Shown: piece after piece, positions 42,286 to 51,131 of the stretch
Position numbering within the stretch: the stretch's first letter is position 1
Layout of the letters: every line of letters starts with the position of its first letter
Assembly (NCBI RefSeq): GCF_001299635.1
Contig: NZ_JRHN01000031.1
Location: forward strand, 186,001 to 250,000
Length of the DNA stretch: 64,000 nucleotides
Direction of reading: 5' to 3'
Source: Clostridioides difficile
Lineage (GTDB): Bacteria; Bacillota; Clostridia; Peptostreptococcales; Peptostreptococcaceae
Made by a program: the position numbers and the translations under genes
The notes under the pieces: model-generated
Told to the model about the DNA's origin: nothing
The model's input: the letters and a program-made list of their open reading frames with translations, nothing else
The model's database searches: none

Positions 42286-44457
42286 ATGAGAAAAAAGATT
42301 ATGTCATTGTTTGCAGTAGTCATTATGATTTTTGTATCGACTGCCAGCTATAGTTTTGCTGAAAAAAAAGGCAAGGTTATATTTATTGATATGAATAGGA
42401 CTAATCTTGGAAGTATGATGAATATTCCAATCTTAAAAAACGAGTTAGAAAAGAGAGGCTATATAGCTCTCATGAATATAAGAGGGGATCAAGGTACTGA
42501 CGATAGAAGGTCTTATGCAAGTATGGGTGCAGGAACAAGAGCTAATGTGACTACTGAAGACTATATCAATTTTCAAAAAGTAGACCAAGATACTGCTAAA
42601 GTTTTTGAAGTTGCAACAGGTCAAAAAGCTAAAGAAATAAATGATTTAAGTATTAATAAATCAATAAACGAAAATCTTGAGTCTGGAGAATATGGAGCAA
42701 ACTTAGGGTCATTAGGAAAAACTTTGTCAGAAAATGGCCTAAAGACATCTGTGATTGGAAACTCTGATATCATTGAAAATAATCAAGTAATTAAAAATAG
42801 AAATCTATGCTTAGTTGCTATGGACCAATACGGAAGAATTGATTCAGGAAATATTGATGATATTAATAAAAAAGATTCTAAAATGCCATTTGGAATGTCT
42901 ACAGACTACAATAAGTTATTAGATGAGACTAAAAAATCTTATAATAATAGTGATGCTATATTTGTGGAACTTGGAGATACATATAGATTAGATATGTATA
43001 GATTGAATCTAAATGATAATACTTATTCTACAATGAAGAAAAACATTGTAAAAAATATAAATAAGTATCTTGAACAAGTATTTTCTATTGTTGGAGAAAA
43101 TGACACTGTTTATATATCAAGTGCGTTTCCAAGCGATTTAGATTATAAAAATAAAAGAAGACTTTCTCCAATAATAAAATTTAGTGGAGAAGGGAAAGGT
43201 CTATTGGAATCTGCAACAACAAGAAAAGCTGGAATTGTTGCGAATCTAGATGTTGGAGTAGATATATTAAATGAATTTGGTCTTGAGAATAAAGAGATGG
43301 TAGGTAGAAGTTACTCTTTGGTAAACAAAGAAGACAATGCTAGTTATCTGAAATCACTTTATGAAAGGATAGTATCTATATCTTCAATAAGGTCAAGTAT
43401 TATAAATGGATTTGTAGGAGTAATATCTGCTTCTTGGGTAATTGCAATGTTTGCAGTTTTCTTTAGAAATTATATGCCACATAAAGAGCGTGTATTCAAA
43501 GTACTTAAAGAGTTTATAAAATTAGGTATAATAATGCCACTATCATTTATGTTAGCTCCTTTGATGAATTTTAAAACTCCACTTTCAATATCTTTAGGGA
43601 TATTTGCTACTACATTAATATTGTACTTACTGGGTAGAAAATTATTTAAAGACAATGATATAAAACACATGGGATTTTTTGCGGCCCTTACTATTTTAGT
43701 CATAGTTATAGATTCCGTATTTGGAACATATTTAATGCAAAATAATATAATGAGTTATGATGCTGTTATTGGAGCTAGATACTATGGTGTAGGGAATGAA
43801 TATGAAGGTGTAACTATTGCAAGTGCAGTATTTGGTTTAGCAGTATTATTACATTACAAGAAGGTATCTAAGTTACTTGTTGTAATTTTTTCATTAATAA
43901 TACTTATAACTAGTGCATATCCTTCAATGGGTGCAAATGTTGGTGGAGCTATATCAGAATGTGTAGCGTATTTATTGTTTATAATGCTTATATATGATAT
44001 TAAAATAGATTTTAAGAAAGTTATATTACTGGTTATTTCAACTGTGGTTGTGGTTTGTGCATTTGCAGCTTTAGATATAGTTTCAGGTAGTGAATCTCAT
44101 TTAGGTATGTTTGTACAGCGAATTTTCTTAAATGGTCCAGGAGAGATATTACAGACATTTGGAAGAAAAATTCAAATGAATATGCAATTAGCACAGACAA
44201 GTGTATGGGTAAATATTTTACTTGTAGGAATTGGAGTAATTGCAGTACTTATATTCAAACCATCTAGACACTTTAGGAAGATAATGAACAACTTCCCAAT
44301 ATTATTTAAAGGTTTTATTGCATCTATGGTTGGTTGTATAATTACTCTTTTAGTTAACGATTCTGGTATAGTTGCTGCATCTACAGCATCTATATATATA
44401 CTTATACCACTTATAATAATAAGTATAAATATGATAATATTTGAAAAAAATAACTAA
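42286..44457 (+). CDS. Large polytopic membrane protein with signal peptide, unknown function
   Basis: A 723-residue protein. It begins with a signal peptide (SLFAVVIMIFVSTASYSFA). An exported domain of about 340 residues follows, starting GKVIFIDMNRTNLGSM and containing DAIFVELGDTYRLD and ATTRKAGIVANLDVGVDILNEFG; these look like the metal-site strands of the alkaline phosphatase superfamily, a tentative reading. About ten to eleven membrane segments make up the C-terminal half, with the conserved-looking GARYYGVGNEYEG. It lies nine bases after ireB and interrupts the usual ireB-ruvX order. I cannot assign a function. Confidence 0.8.
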   Translation: MRKKIMSLFAVVIMIFVSTASYSFAEKKGKVIFIDMNRTNLGSMMNIPILKNELEKRGYIALMNIRGDQGTDDRRSYASMGAGTRANVTTEDYINFQKVDQDTAKVFEVATGQKAKEINDLSINKSINENLESGEYGANLGSLGKTLSENGLKTSVIGNSDIIENNQVIKNRNLCLVAMDQYGRIDSGNIDDINKKDSKMPFGMSTDYNKLLDETKKSYNNSDAIFVELGDTYRLDMYRLNLNDNTYSTMKKNIVKNINKYLEQVFSIVGENDTVYISSAFPSDLDYKNKRRLSPIIKFSGEGKGLLESATTRKAGIVANLDVGVDILNEFGLENKEMVGRSYSLVNKEDNASYLKSLYERIVSISSIRSSIINGFVGVISASWVIAMFAVFFRNYMPHKERVFKVLKEFIKLGIIMPLSFMLAPLMNFKTPLSISLGIFATTLILYLLGRKLFKDNDIKHMGFFAALTILVIVIDSVFGTYLMQNNIMSYDAVIGARYYGVGNEYEGVTIASAVFGLAVLLHYKKVSKLLVVIFSLIILITSAYPSMGANVGGAISECVAYLLFIMLIYDIKIDFKKVILLVISTVVVVCAFAALDIVSGSESHLGMFVQRIFLNGPGEILQTFGRKIQMNMQLAQTSVWVNILLVGIGVIAVLIFKPSRHFRKIMNNFPILFKGFIASMVGCIITLLVNDSGIVAASTASIYILIPLIIISINMIIFEKNN

Positions 44458-44495
44458 AGAATTTTTTACTGTTTATATATTATTTAAATAAAAAA

Positions 44496-44556
44496 TGCAA
44501 TATGATTACTAATGTAAACTGAATAGCTTACATCAAAAAATCATATTGCAATTTTT
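44496..44556 (+). terminator. Terminator after the large membrane protein gene
   Basis: TGCAATATGATT (44496-44507) pairs perfectly with 44539-44550, with a nested ATGTAA/TTACAT stem inside, followed by ATTTTT. Confidence 0.88.
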
Positions 44557-44610
44557 ATGATTGATAATATGTATTTAACTTGTAGAATATAAATAAACAA
44601 AGGAGGAATT

Positions 44611-45036
44611 ATGTTAGACGGAAGAATAATGGGGCTTGATGTTGGTGATAAAACTATTGGAGTTGCTGTGAGTGATTTAATGGGATTAACAGCACAAGGC
44701 GTAAAAACGATAAGAAGAGTTGGAAAGAAAAAAGATATTGAAGAAATAAAAGCAATAATAAAAGAAAAGCAAGTAAATAAAATTGTATCAGGATTGCCAA
44801 AAAACATGAATGGAACTTTGGGTCCACAAGGAGAAAAAGTAATCAAGTTTTGTGAATTAATAAAAGAAGAAACAGGTCTTGATGTAGATTTCTGGGATGA
44901 GAGACTTTCTACAGTAGCAGCGGAGAGATCTCTATTAGAGGCAGATGTAAGTAGACAAAAGAGAAAAAAGGTTATAGATATGTTAGCAGCAGTAATAATT
45001 TTGCAAGGATATTTAGATTTTAAAATAAATTCATAA
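44611..45036 (+). CDS. ruvX: RuvX/YqgF RNase H-fold resolvase family protein
   Basis: A 141-residue protein ([36 protein letters not shown]...[24 protein letters not shown]...[15 protein letters not shown]) with the RNase H-like fold. The conserved acidic residues are in GLDVG and DERLST. In E. coli YqgF acts in 16S rRNA 5' maturation, and it has also been linked to Holliday junction resolution. AGGAGG precedes ATG 44611. A TTGATA-16-TAGAAT promoter candidate lies at 44561-44588, after the preceding terminator. It is 77 bases upstream of the DUF1292 gene. Confidence 0.94.
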   Translation: MLDGRIMGLDVGDKTIGVAVSDLMGLTAQGVKTIRRVGKKKDIEEIKAIIKEKQVNKIVSGLPKNMNGTLGPQGEKVIKFCELIKEETGLDVDFWDERLSTVAAERSLLEADVSRQKRKKVIDMLAAVIILQGYLDFKINS

Positions 45037-45113
45037 AAGAGCTATAAAATTGAATACTTATGATATATAATATAAATAATAAAAATAAAAATAAATTTGA
45101 GGTGAATGACATT

Positions 45114-45401
45114 ATGGAAGAAAATATAATAAATTTAATAGACGAAAATGGCGTTGAAAGCCAATTTGAAATAATATTAACATTAGAAGCAGAAGGAAAA
45201 GAGTATGCAATATTAATGCCTTTAGATGATGAAGAGGCTGAAGAAGCTTTAATCTTTAGAATTGATGAGGACGAAGAAGGTGAAATATTAATACCTTTAG
45301 AAAGTGATGAAGAGTATGAAACTGTTGTAGCTGTATACACAGCTATAATGGAAGAAGAAGGTTTAAATTATGATGAAGATGATTCAAATGGACTTAACTA
45401 G
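45114..45401 (+). CDS. DUF1292 family acidic protein (YrzB-like)
   Basis: A 95-residue, very acidic protein of the DUF1292/YrzB family (INLIDENGVESQFEIILTLEAEGKEYAILMPLDDEEAEEALIFRIDEDEEGEILIPLESDEEYETVVAVY). Its function is unknown, but it regularly follows ruvX. In-frame codons back to 45060 lack a ribosome site; ATG 45114 is eight bases after GAGGTG. The following 280 bases contain a weak GCTTT/AAAGC hairpin (about 45448-45480) and then the fur promoter. Confidence 0.88.
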   Translation: MEENIINLIDENGVESQFEIILTLEAEGKEYAILMPLDDEEAEEALIFRIDEDEEGEILIPLESDEEYETVVAVYTAIMEEEGLNYDEDDSNGLN

Positions 45402-45609
45402 ATAGAAAGTTAAGTTTGTATATAAAAATTCAGGTATTTATTATTTTTGCTTTAATTAAGATTTATTAATTGTAAAAGCATTTATAGTATATATCTGTTT
45501 TTTTTATTTTTATTAAAAATATTAAAAAATTTATGGATTTTGGTGAATAATATATCTTTTATGGGTATATATTTATATTGTGAGAATAAATTAAATTTTT
45601 TCAAATGTC

Positions 45610-45638
45610 TTGACAAAAAATGAATTATCAATTACAAT
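45610..45638 (+). promoter_or_regulatory. Promoter of fur
   Basis: TTGACA (45610-45615), exactly 17 bases and TACAAT (45633-45638). It is followed immediately by a Fur-like box. Confidence 0.75.
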
Positions 45639-45644
45639 ATTATT

Positions 45645-45659
45645 TAATAAAGATTATCA
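45645..45659. promoter_or_regulatory. Fur-like box at the fur promoter
   Basis: On the minus strand TGATAATCTTTATTA matches the 7-1-7 Fur consensus TGATAATNATTATCA at 12 of the 14 defined bases. It lies just downstream of the -10, where a repressor would block the start. A second ATTATCAATT half-site overlaps the promoter spacer (45624-45633). Autoregulation is inferred. Confidence 0.55.
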
Positions 45660-45683
45660 ATTGAAAATAGTAAGGGTGATGTT

Positions 45684-46142
45684 ATGGCAAACACAATGGA
45701 TTTATTAAAAGACAAGTTAAAAGAAACTGGTTTTAAGATTACGCCACAAAGAAGAGCAATAGTTGAAATATTGCTTAAACATGACCATTCACATCTAAGT
45801 AGTGAAGAAATCTATGATTTGGTTAGGGTTGACTGTCCTGAAATAGGTTTAGCTACTGTATATAGAACAATGCAGTTGTTGGATGAAATAGGGTTAATAT
45901 CAAAACTAAACTTAGACGATGGATGTATAAGATATGAGATTAGTCTACATAAAGAAGACTGTCATAATCATCATCATCTTATTTGTAAAAATTGTGGAAA
46001 GATAATGGAAGCTAAAGAAGACCTTTTAGACAATATAGAAAAAGAGATACAATCATTGTACAAATTTAAAATACTCGATCATGATGTTAAATTTTATGGA
46101 CTATGTGATGAGTGTAATGGAATAAGCGACTCAGAAGAATAA
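45684..46142 (+). CDS. fur: Ferric uptake regulator family protein Fur
   Basis: A 152-residue Fur-family metalloregulator. The winged helix is ITPQRRAIVEILLKHDHSHLSSEEIYDLVRVDCPEIGLATVYRTMQLLDEIGLI. The regulatory site has HKEDCHNHHHLICKNCG, and the structural zinc pairs are CKNC and CDEC. With Fe2+ it would repress iron uptake genes. PerR and Zur share this layout; Fur is favoured by the Fur-like box at its own promoter, but sequence alone does not fully exclude the others. ATG 45684 follows AAGGGTGATG. Confidence 0.88.
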   Translation: MANTMDLLKDKLKETGFKITPQRRAIVEILLKHDHSHLSSEEIYDLVRVDCPEIGLATVYRTMQLLDEIGLISKLNLDDGCIRYEISLHKEDCHNHHHLICKNCGKIMEAKEDLLDNIEKEIQSLYKFKILDHDVKFYGLCDECNGISDSEE

Positions 46143-46160
46143 CCTTCTATTGCTTAATGT

Positions 46161-46214
46161 CAATGGAAGAATAGTATAGAACTTTTATATTCTATGCTAT
46201 TCTTCCATTTTTTA
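46161..46214. terminator. Bidirectional terminator between fur and the hydrolase gene
   Basis: ATGGAAGAATAG pairs with CTATTCTTCCAT, extended by ATAGAA/TTCTAT, then TTTTTTATT. It lies between two convergent genes and can serve fur strongly. Confidence 0.85.
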
Positions 46215-46258
46215 TTATGAGTTGGTTATGATATACAAATATATAGTTTTCAAAGTAT

Positions 46259-46996
46259 TTATAATTTTAATACTGAAAATATAATTAATCCTATAAGGAT
46301 AAAAATAAATGATTTTTCTATAAAATTACTGAATGGACCTCCAACAGTTAAAAAGCCTAACGAAATTTTTTTCTCACTTAATGGATAAAAAATTGGTATT
46401 CCTTGTTTTGTAAATAAATCTCCTAAAAACATATGGCTTGCATAACCAAGAGTCCCATAAAAAGATAAATTATTAATACTAGTGATTAATTCTATCTGTT
46501 TTAGTAAAAAATATATTATTATAGTTGCAAATATGCTATGAGAAAAACTTCTGTGCTTCAACCAGGGGAAAATTGACAACATTAGACAAAAAATTATAAA
46601 ATATATTTCAACTTCTATGATGTATAAGCATATAGCTAATAGTATAAATATTAATGATAGAAAAACTTTTCTAAGAAACGTATGTGTTAATTTTGCTTCA
46701 ATAATTATAATTGCAATAAATGTAATTATTGCGCTTAAATAAAAATTATCATTTATATTTATTGAAATAAAGAAAATAATAATATTAACAGCATATATAA
46801 AAATTCTATATATGTATTTGGATATATTGTTTTTTAGAATGAAATTTGAGACCATAGAATTAGATTTATCCAAATCGGGCAGTACGGCAAAAGTAGCTGA
46901 AACTAAAATGTCAACTAAAGATATAGGAATTTTAAATATTAAAGACGTTTGGATAGCTGTTAAGATTCCTATTGCACAATGAGTTTTACCACGCAT
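46259..46996 (-). CDS. YdjM-type membrane-bound metal-dependent hydrolase
   Basis: A 245-residue membrane protein of the YdjM/DUF457 family. The N-terminal MRGKTHCAIGIL and FAVLPDLDKSNS carry the conserved His and Asp residues, LKHRSFSHSIFATI contains the R-x-x-x-H motif and HMFLGDLFTKQGIPIFYPLS closes the presumed metal site. About six membrane segments are visible. Members include a LexA-regulated E. coli protein, but the substrate is unknown. AGGAGG precedes ATG 46996. It is a lone leftward gene, convergent with fur and divergent from the RNase J gene. Confidence 0.85.
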   Translation of the reverse strand: MRGKTHCAIGILTAIQTSLIFKIPISLVDILVSATFAVLPDLDKSNSMVSNFILKNNISKYIYRIFIYAVNIIIFFISININDNFYLSAIITFIAIIIIEAKLTHTFLRKVFLSLIFILLAICLYIIEVEIYFIIFCLMLSIFPWLKHRSFSHSIFATIIIYFLLKQIELITSINNLSFYGTLGYASHMFLGDLFTKQGIPIFYPLSEKKISLGFLTVGGPFSNFIEKSFIFILIGLIIFSVLKL

Positions 46997-47099
46997 AAAT
47001 CCTCCTAAAATATCCGATATTAAATCATATAATATTTAGAGGATATCAAAATAAAATAGGTTTGTCAAAATAATACGTTAAATGTATTTTAAATATAGC

Positions 47100-47128
47100 T
47101 TAAAATATGATACGAATTATGGTACAAT
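47100..47128 (+). promoter_or_regulatory. Candidate promoter of the RNase J gene
   Basis: TACAAT (47123-47128) preceded by the extended element TGG, with a weak TTAAAA -35 17 bases upstream (47100-47105). Confidence 0.5.
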
Positions 47129-47218
47129 AAGAATAACTGGTAGCGAGTGCGTGATTTGATATTATTTAGGATTGTAGAACGTGTTAAAAAATTAAATAGA
47201 CAGAAGGAGATGATGCAA

Positions 47219-48889
47219 TTGTTCAAAAAGAACACCAATAAGATAAAGGTAATGGCCTTAGGTGGACTTAACGAAGTTGGAAAAAATATGACTGTTGTTG
47301 AGTATAAAGATGAAATAATTGTTATAGATGCTGGACTTAGTTTTCCAGAAGATGAAATGTTAGGGGTAGATATAGTTATACCAGATATAACTTATTTAGT
47401 CAAAAATAGGGATAAAATAAAGGGTATATTTATTACACATGGACATGAAGACCATATAGGGGCTCTTCCATATATATTAAAGAAGATAAATGTACCTGTG
47501 TATGGAGCAAGACTTAGTATAGGTCTTATACAAGTGAAACTTAAAGAGCATAAGATGAATAATGTTAAGTTAAATGTCATAACTCCAAGACAAGTTATAA
47601 AACTTGATAACATGGAAGTAGAGTTTTTGAAAAATAATCATAGTATACCAGATGCTTACTCTATTGCAGTACACACAGACCAAGGTATAATATACCACAC
47701 AGGAGACTTTAAGATTGATTTGACTCCTATTGATGGTGATGTTATGGATATGCATAGACTCTGTGAGTTAAGCAAAAAAGGAGTACTTTTAATGCTGGCT
47801 GATAGTACTAATGCAGAAAAACCAGGATTTACTATGTCTGAAAAGACTGTTGGAGTAGGTCTTGATGAATTATTTGCAAAGGGAAATGGCAGAAGAATCA
47901 TAGTTGCTACGTTTGCATCCAACATACACAGATTACAACAAATAATAAACACAGCTGAAAAGTTCAATAGGAAAGTTGCTATATCAGGTCGCTCAATGGT
48001 CAATGTAGTTGGAGTTGCAAAAGAATTAGGATATCTAGATATTTCTGATGATATGCTCATAGATTTAAATGATATATGCAAATATGAAGATAGTGAGTTA
48101 GTGATAATAACAACTGGTTCACAAGGTGAACCTATGTCAGCTCTTGCTAGAATGGCTTTTTCAGAGCACAAAAAAGTAGAGATAAAGAGTGGCGATTTAG
48201 TTATAATATCTGCTCATCCAATACCAGGAAATGAAAAATTAATATCAAGAGTAATCAATTTCTTATTTGAAAAGGGAGCAGAAGTAGTTTATAGCGACAT
48301 AGCTGATATACACGTTTCTGGACATGCCTGTCAAGAAGAATTAAAACTTATACATGCATTAGTTAGACCTAAGTTTTTTATGCCAGCTCATGGTGAATAT
48401 AGAATGTTAAAAAAACATGCTGAGATAGCTGAACAACTTGGTATGGACAAAGAAAATATTTTTGTCATGCAAACAGGAGATGTTTTGGAATTAGATAAGA
48501 ATTCTGCTAAAGTAGCAAATCGTATACAAACAGGAAACATATTAGTCGATGGATTAGGTGTAGGCGATGTAGGTAACATAGTCTTAAGAGATAGAAAGCA
48601 TTTATCAGAAGATGGTCTTATGATAGTTGTAGTAACTATTTCTAAGGATGAAGGTAAAGTTTTAGCAGGTCCAGACATAATTTCTAGAGGATTTGTATAT
48701 GTAAGAGAGTCAGAAGATTTAATGGATGGGGCAAAAGATATAATTAAGAATGTCCTAAATGAATGTGAAGAGAAAAATATTAAAGAGTGGGCTTATTTAA
48801 AGAATAACATTAAAGAAAACCTAAAAGAATATTTATATCAAAAAACTAAACGAAATCCAATGATACTTCCTATAATAATGGAAGTGTAG
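47219..48889 (+). CDS. rnjA: Ribonuclease J
   Basis: RNase J has 5'-3' exoribonuclease and endonuclease activity and is central to mRNA decay in Firmicutes. The metallo-beta-lactamase metal site is THGHEDH (His74, His76, Asp78, His79), followed by the beta-CASP domain (ADSTNAEKPGFT, TTGSQGEPMSALARM, HPIPGNE, HVSGHACQEE). The frame is open back to 47147, but AGGAG (47205-47209) is nine bases before TTG 47219, which gives 556 residues and an N-terminus matching Bacillus RNase J1 (555). Two ATGs at 47210 and 47213 are too close to the ribosome site. Confidence 0.93.
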   Translation: MFKKNTNKIKVMALGGLNEVGKNMTVVEYKDEIIVIDAGLSFPEDEMLGVDIVIPDITYLVKNRDKIKGIFITHGHEDHIGALPYILKKINVPVYGARLSIGLIQVKLKEHKMNNVKLNVITPRQVIKLDNMEVEFLKNNHSIPDAYSIAVHTDQGIIYHTGDFKIDLTPIDGDVMDMHRLCELSKKGVLLMLADSTNAEKPGFTMSEKTVGVGLDELFAKGNGRRIIVATFASNIHRLQQIINTAEKFNRKVAISGRSMVNVVGVAKELGYLDISDDMLIDLNDICKYEDSELVIITTGSQGEPMSALARMAFSEHKKVEIKSGDLVIISAHPIPGNEKLISRVINFLFEKGAEVVYSDIADIHVSGHACQEELKLIHALVRPKFFMPAHGEYRMLKKHAEIAEQLGMDKENIFVMQTGDVLELDKNSAKVANRIQTGNILVDGLGVGDVGNIVLRDRKHLSEDGLMIVVVTISKDEGKVLAGPDIISRGFVYVRESEDLMDGAKDIIKNVLNECEEKNIKEWAYLKNNIKENLKEYLYQKTKRNPMILPIIMEV

Positions 48890-48917
48890 TATATAAAAAA
48901 CTATAAAATTGAAAATT

Positions 48918-48993
48918 AGACCTCTTGTAATTTTTAAGATAATATCAAAAATCTAGTTGATATTATCTTAAGAATTGCAGGAGGTCTTTTTAA
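48918..48993 (+). terminator. Terminator after the RNase J gene
   Basis: AGACCTC pairs with GAGGTCT, extended through AAGATAATATCAA/TTGATATTATCTT into a long stem, followed by TTTTTAATTT. One of the strongest hairpins in the window. Confidence 0.92.
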
Positions 48994-49095
48994 TTTGTGA
49001 TATTGAAAAACATATATTACATAAAATACCAATTATAACAATCTTTTATTAGTAAAAACTAATTATATATAAATTTTACTAAGAGGAGGATTCTT

Positions 49096-49296
49096 ATGGA
49101 TAATATTTCAAGACAAAATGCTATAAAAGCCTTAAAACAAACCAAGATGGAAATAGCAGGAGAATATGGCATGAATTATGAAGATGCTTTTGAAATAATA
49201 GAAAATGCATCTAATAAAGGTGTTTTAGAAGGTTATTTTAAAAAGCTTGAGAAGAAAAAAAATTTAGGTCAAGGTATATCTAGGCATTTAGAATAA
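49096..49296 (+). CDS. Small acid-soluble spore protein (divergent alpha/beta type)
   Basis: A 66-residue protein resembling alpha/beta-type SASPs, which coat spore DNA and protect it against UV. KQTKMEIAGEYGMNY matches the first conserved helix (LDQMKYEIAQEFGV in classical members), and the end (NLGQGISRHLE) resembles the GGEITKRLV region. The middle is divergent, lacking the usual GPDTTSRANG segment. AGAGGAGGA precedes ATG 49096. I could not see a clear sigma-G promoter in the upstream gap. It sits between the RNase J terminator and the carboxypeptidase gene. Confidence 0.8.
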   Translation: MDNISRQNAIKALKQTKMEIAGEYGMNYEDAFEIIENASNKGVLEGYFKKLEKKKNLGQGISRHLE

Positions 49297-49349
49297 AAAA
49301 AGTTAAATGTGAGAAAATAAGTTTAAATAAACTTTAAGAGGTGACATCG

Positions 49350-50513
49350 ATGAAAAAATTAGCTAGTACTGCTTTGGCTATATTACTTGCGCTTACTCCT
49401 TTAAGCTTTTCTTTTGCAAATAATAAGGAAAATGCTGATGCCAACCAACTAAATATATCTTCAAAATCAGCAATTTTGATGGATGTTGGTAGTGGACAAA
49501 TTTTATACGAAAAGGATGCTCATAAAAAGCTTCCTCCTGCTAGTGTAACGAAGGTAATGACAATGCTACTTATAGTAGAAGCTTTGGATTCAGGCAAGAT
49601 TAAGCTTGATGACGAAGTTCAAGTAAGTGAAACTGCATCTAGTATGGGTGGTAGTCAAATATTCCTAGAGCCAGGAGAAACTCAAAAGGTTGATACATTA
49701 TTAAAAGGTATAGCTGTTGCTTCTGCAAATGATGCTTGTGTTGCTATGGCTGAACATTTAGCTGGAAGTGTTGAAGGATTTGTTGACAGAATGAATGCTA
49801 AAGCAAAAGAATTAAATATGAATGATACTCATTTTGCAAATACAAATGGACTTCCAGTTGCAAACCACTATACATCTGCTCATGATATAGCTTTAATGTC
49901 TAGAGAACTGTTAAAACACGAAATGATAAGTAAATACTTAACTACATGGATGGATAAAGTTGTGGTAGGTAAGAAACAAGTTACAGTAGGTCTTGCAAAT
50001 ACTAATAAACTTATAAAGCATTACCAAGGAGCAACTGGTGTTAAAACTGGATTTACTCAAGAAGCAAAATACTGTTTATCAGCAGCAGCAAAGAGAGGTA
50101 ATACTCATCTAGTTGCAGCAACTTTAGGAGCAGAGACTTCTCCAGAAAGATTTAACGATGCGTCTAGTCTTTTAAACTATGGATTTGCTAACTATGAAAG
50201 TGTTAAGTTATGTAGTAAAGGTGATAATGTAGCAACCCTTACATTGGATAAGGCAGATGAAAACAAAGTTAAATTAGTTGCTAAGGAAGATTTAAATGCA
50301 CTTATTAAAAAAGGAAGCTCTAAAGAGTTTGATAAGAAAATTGAAATAGTAAAAAATCCTAAAATGCCAATTAAAAAAGGAACTGTTTTAGGAAAGATAA
50401 AGATATGTAAAGATAAAAAAGTAATAGGTGAAGTAGAATTGATAAATACTAAAGATATAAATAAAGCAAGTTATCTACAAATGCTTCAAAGAATAATTGA
50501 TAATATGATATAA
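49350..50513 (+). CDS. dacF: D-alanyl-D-alanine carboxypeptidase (DacF/PBP5 type)
   Basis: A penicillin-binding protein that trims the terminal D-alanine of peptidoglycan side chains. The 387 residues have a signal peptide (ASTALAILLALTPLSFSFA), SxxK with Ser65 and Lys68 (PASVTK), SxN at 125-127 (ASAND) and KTG at 232-234 (GVKTGFT). The C-terminal beta-rich domain follows. An in-frame GTG at 49341 is part of the AGAGGTG ribosome site; ATG 49350 is chosen. It follows the spore protein gene by 53 bases, which hints at sporulation-linked expression, not shown by sequence. Confidence 0.93.
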   Translation: MKKLASTALAILLALTPLSFSFANNKENADANQLNISSKSAILMDVGSGQILYEKDAHKKLPPASVTKVMTMLLIVEALDSGKIKLDDEVQVSETASSMGGSQIFLEPGETQKVDTLLKGIAVASANDACVAMAEHLAGSVEGFVDRMNAKAKELNMNDTHFANTNGLPVANHYTSAHDIALMSRELLKHEMISKYLTTWMDKVVVGKKQVTVGLANTNKLIKHYQGATGVKTGFTQEAKYCLSAAAKRGNTHLVAATLGAETSPERFNDASSLLNYGFANYESVKLCSKGDNVATLTLDKADENKVKLVAKEDLNALIKKGSSKEFDKKIEIVKNPKMPIKKGTVLGKIKICKDKKVIGEVELINTKDINKASYLQMLQRIIDNMI

Positions 50514-50550
50514 ATAATTGCCAAATGATATATAATTACAATCCACATAA

Positions 50551-50592
50551 AAAATACCCATATAGAATTATTTACTATAGGGGTATTTTTAT
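50551..50592 (+). terminator. Terminator after the carboxypeptidase gene
   Basis: AATACCC (with flanking ATATAG) pairs with GGGTATT (with flanking CTATAG), followed by TTTATTTG. Confidence 0.85.
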
Positions 50593-50693
50593 TTGTTTTT
50601 ATAGAAGGATTGTCTAATTTTATGTTTTTTATAGAGAACTTGATAAATATATAAAACTTAGAATATTATTTTATATTTAGGTCTATTTAATAT

Positions 50694-51116
50694 TTATCTA
50701 AGCAAAGGCATACTACCAGTAAGTTTATTCACTTTCTTTTTGTTTCCATAGATTGCTATACCAAAATACTGTAAATCATCTTCTGGTACATTAGCAATTC
50801 TTTGAACAAATTCATCATAAACATTACAACCTTGTGCAACATCTGAAAAATCTACAACAGTTAATTCTTCAAATTCAGTACTATATAATTTTTTTCGTAA
50901 ATCTTTTATAAGTTCTTTGTTACCTTTTAAAATAGGAACAGGAAGCTCAACTATTCCTAGGTGTATGTTTCCTGTTTTATCAAGCACATCTGAACCAACA
51001 GTCTCTGGTGCAAATTTTCCTAGTGTAATTCCCATTATAGCAGCAGTATTTGATATGATTCCCATTGGTAAAGTTTCATCTATTACCATAACACATTTTG
51101 AATTTTTAGTTTCCAT
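50694..51116 (-). CDS. DUF2000 family protein
   Basis: A 140-residue protein of the DUF2000 family (CVMVIDETLPMGIISNTAAIMGITLGKFAPETVGSDVLDKTGNIHLGIVELPVPILKG). It is soluble, with no signal peptide. The biochemical function is unknown. It lies 15 bases downstream of an AraC-type regulator gene in the same orientation, so the two are cotranscribed; the pairing of these families is familiar. GGAGAAAT precedes ATG 51116. Confidence 0.82.
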   Translation of the reverse strand: METKNSKCVMVIDETLPMGIISNTAAIMGITLGKFAPETVGSDVLDKTGNIHLGIVELPVPILKGNKELIKDLRKKLYSTEFEELTVVDFSDVAQGCNVYDEFVQRIANVPEDDLQYFGIAIYGNKKKVNKLTGSMPLLR

Positions 51117-51131
51117 TTTTATTTCTCCTTT

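Noticed and set aside
45448-45480. GCTTT/AAAGC imperfect hairpin after the DUF1292 gene
   Set aside because: Interrupted pairing and no adjacent T-run; could be a weak terminator but is not listed as a feature.
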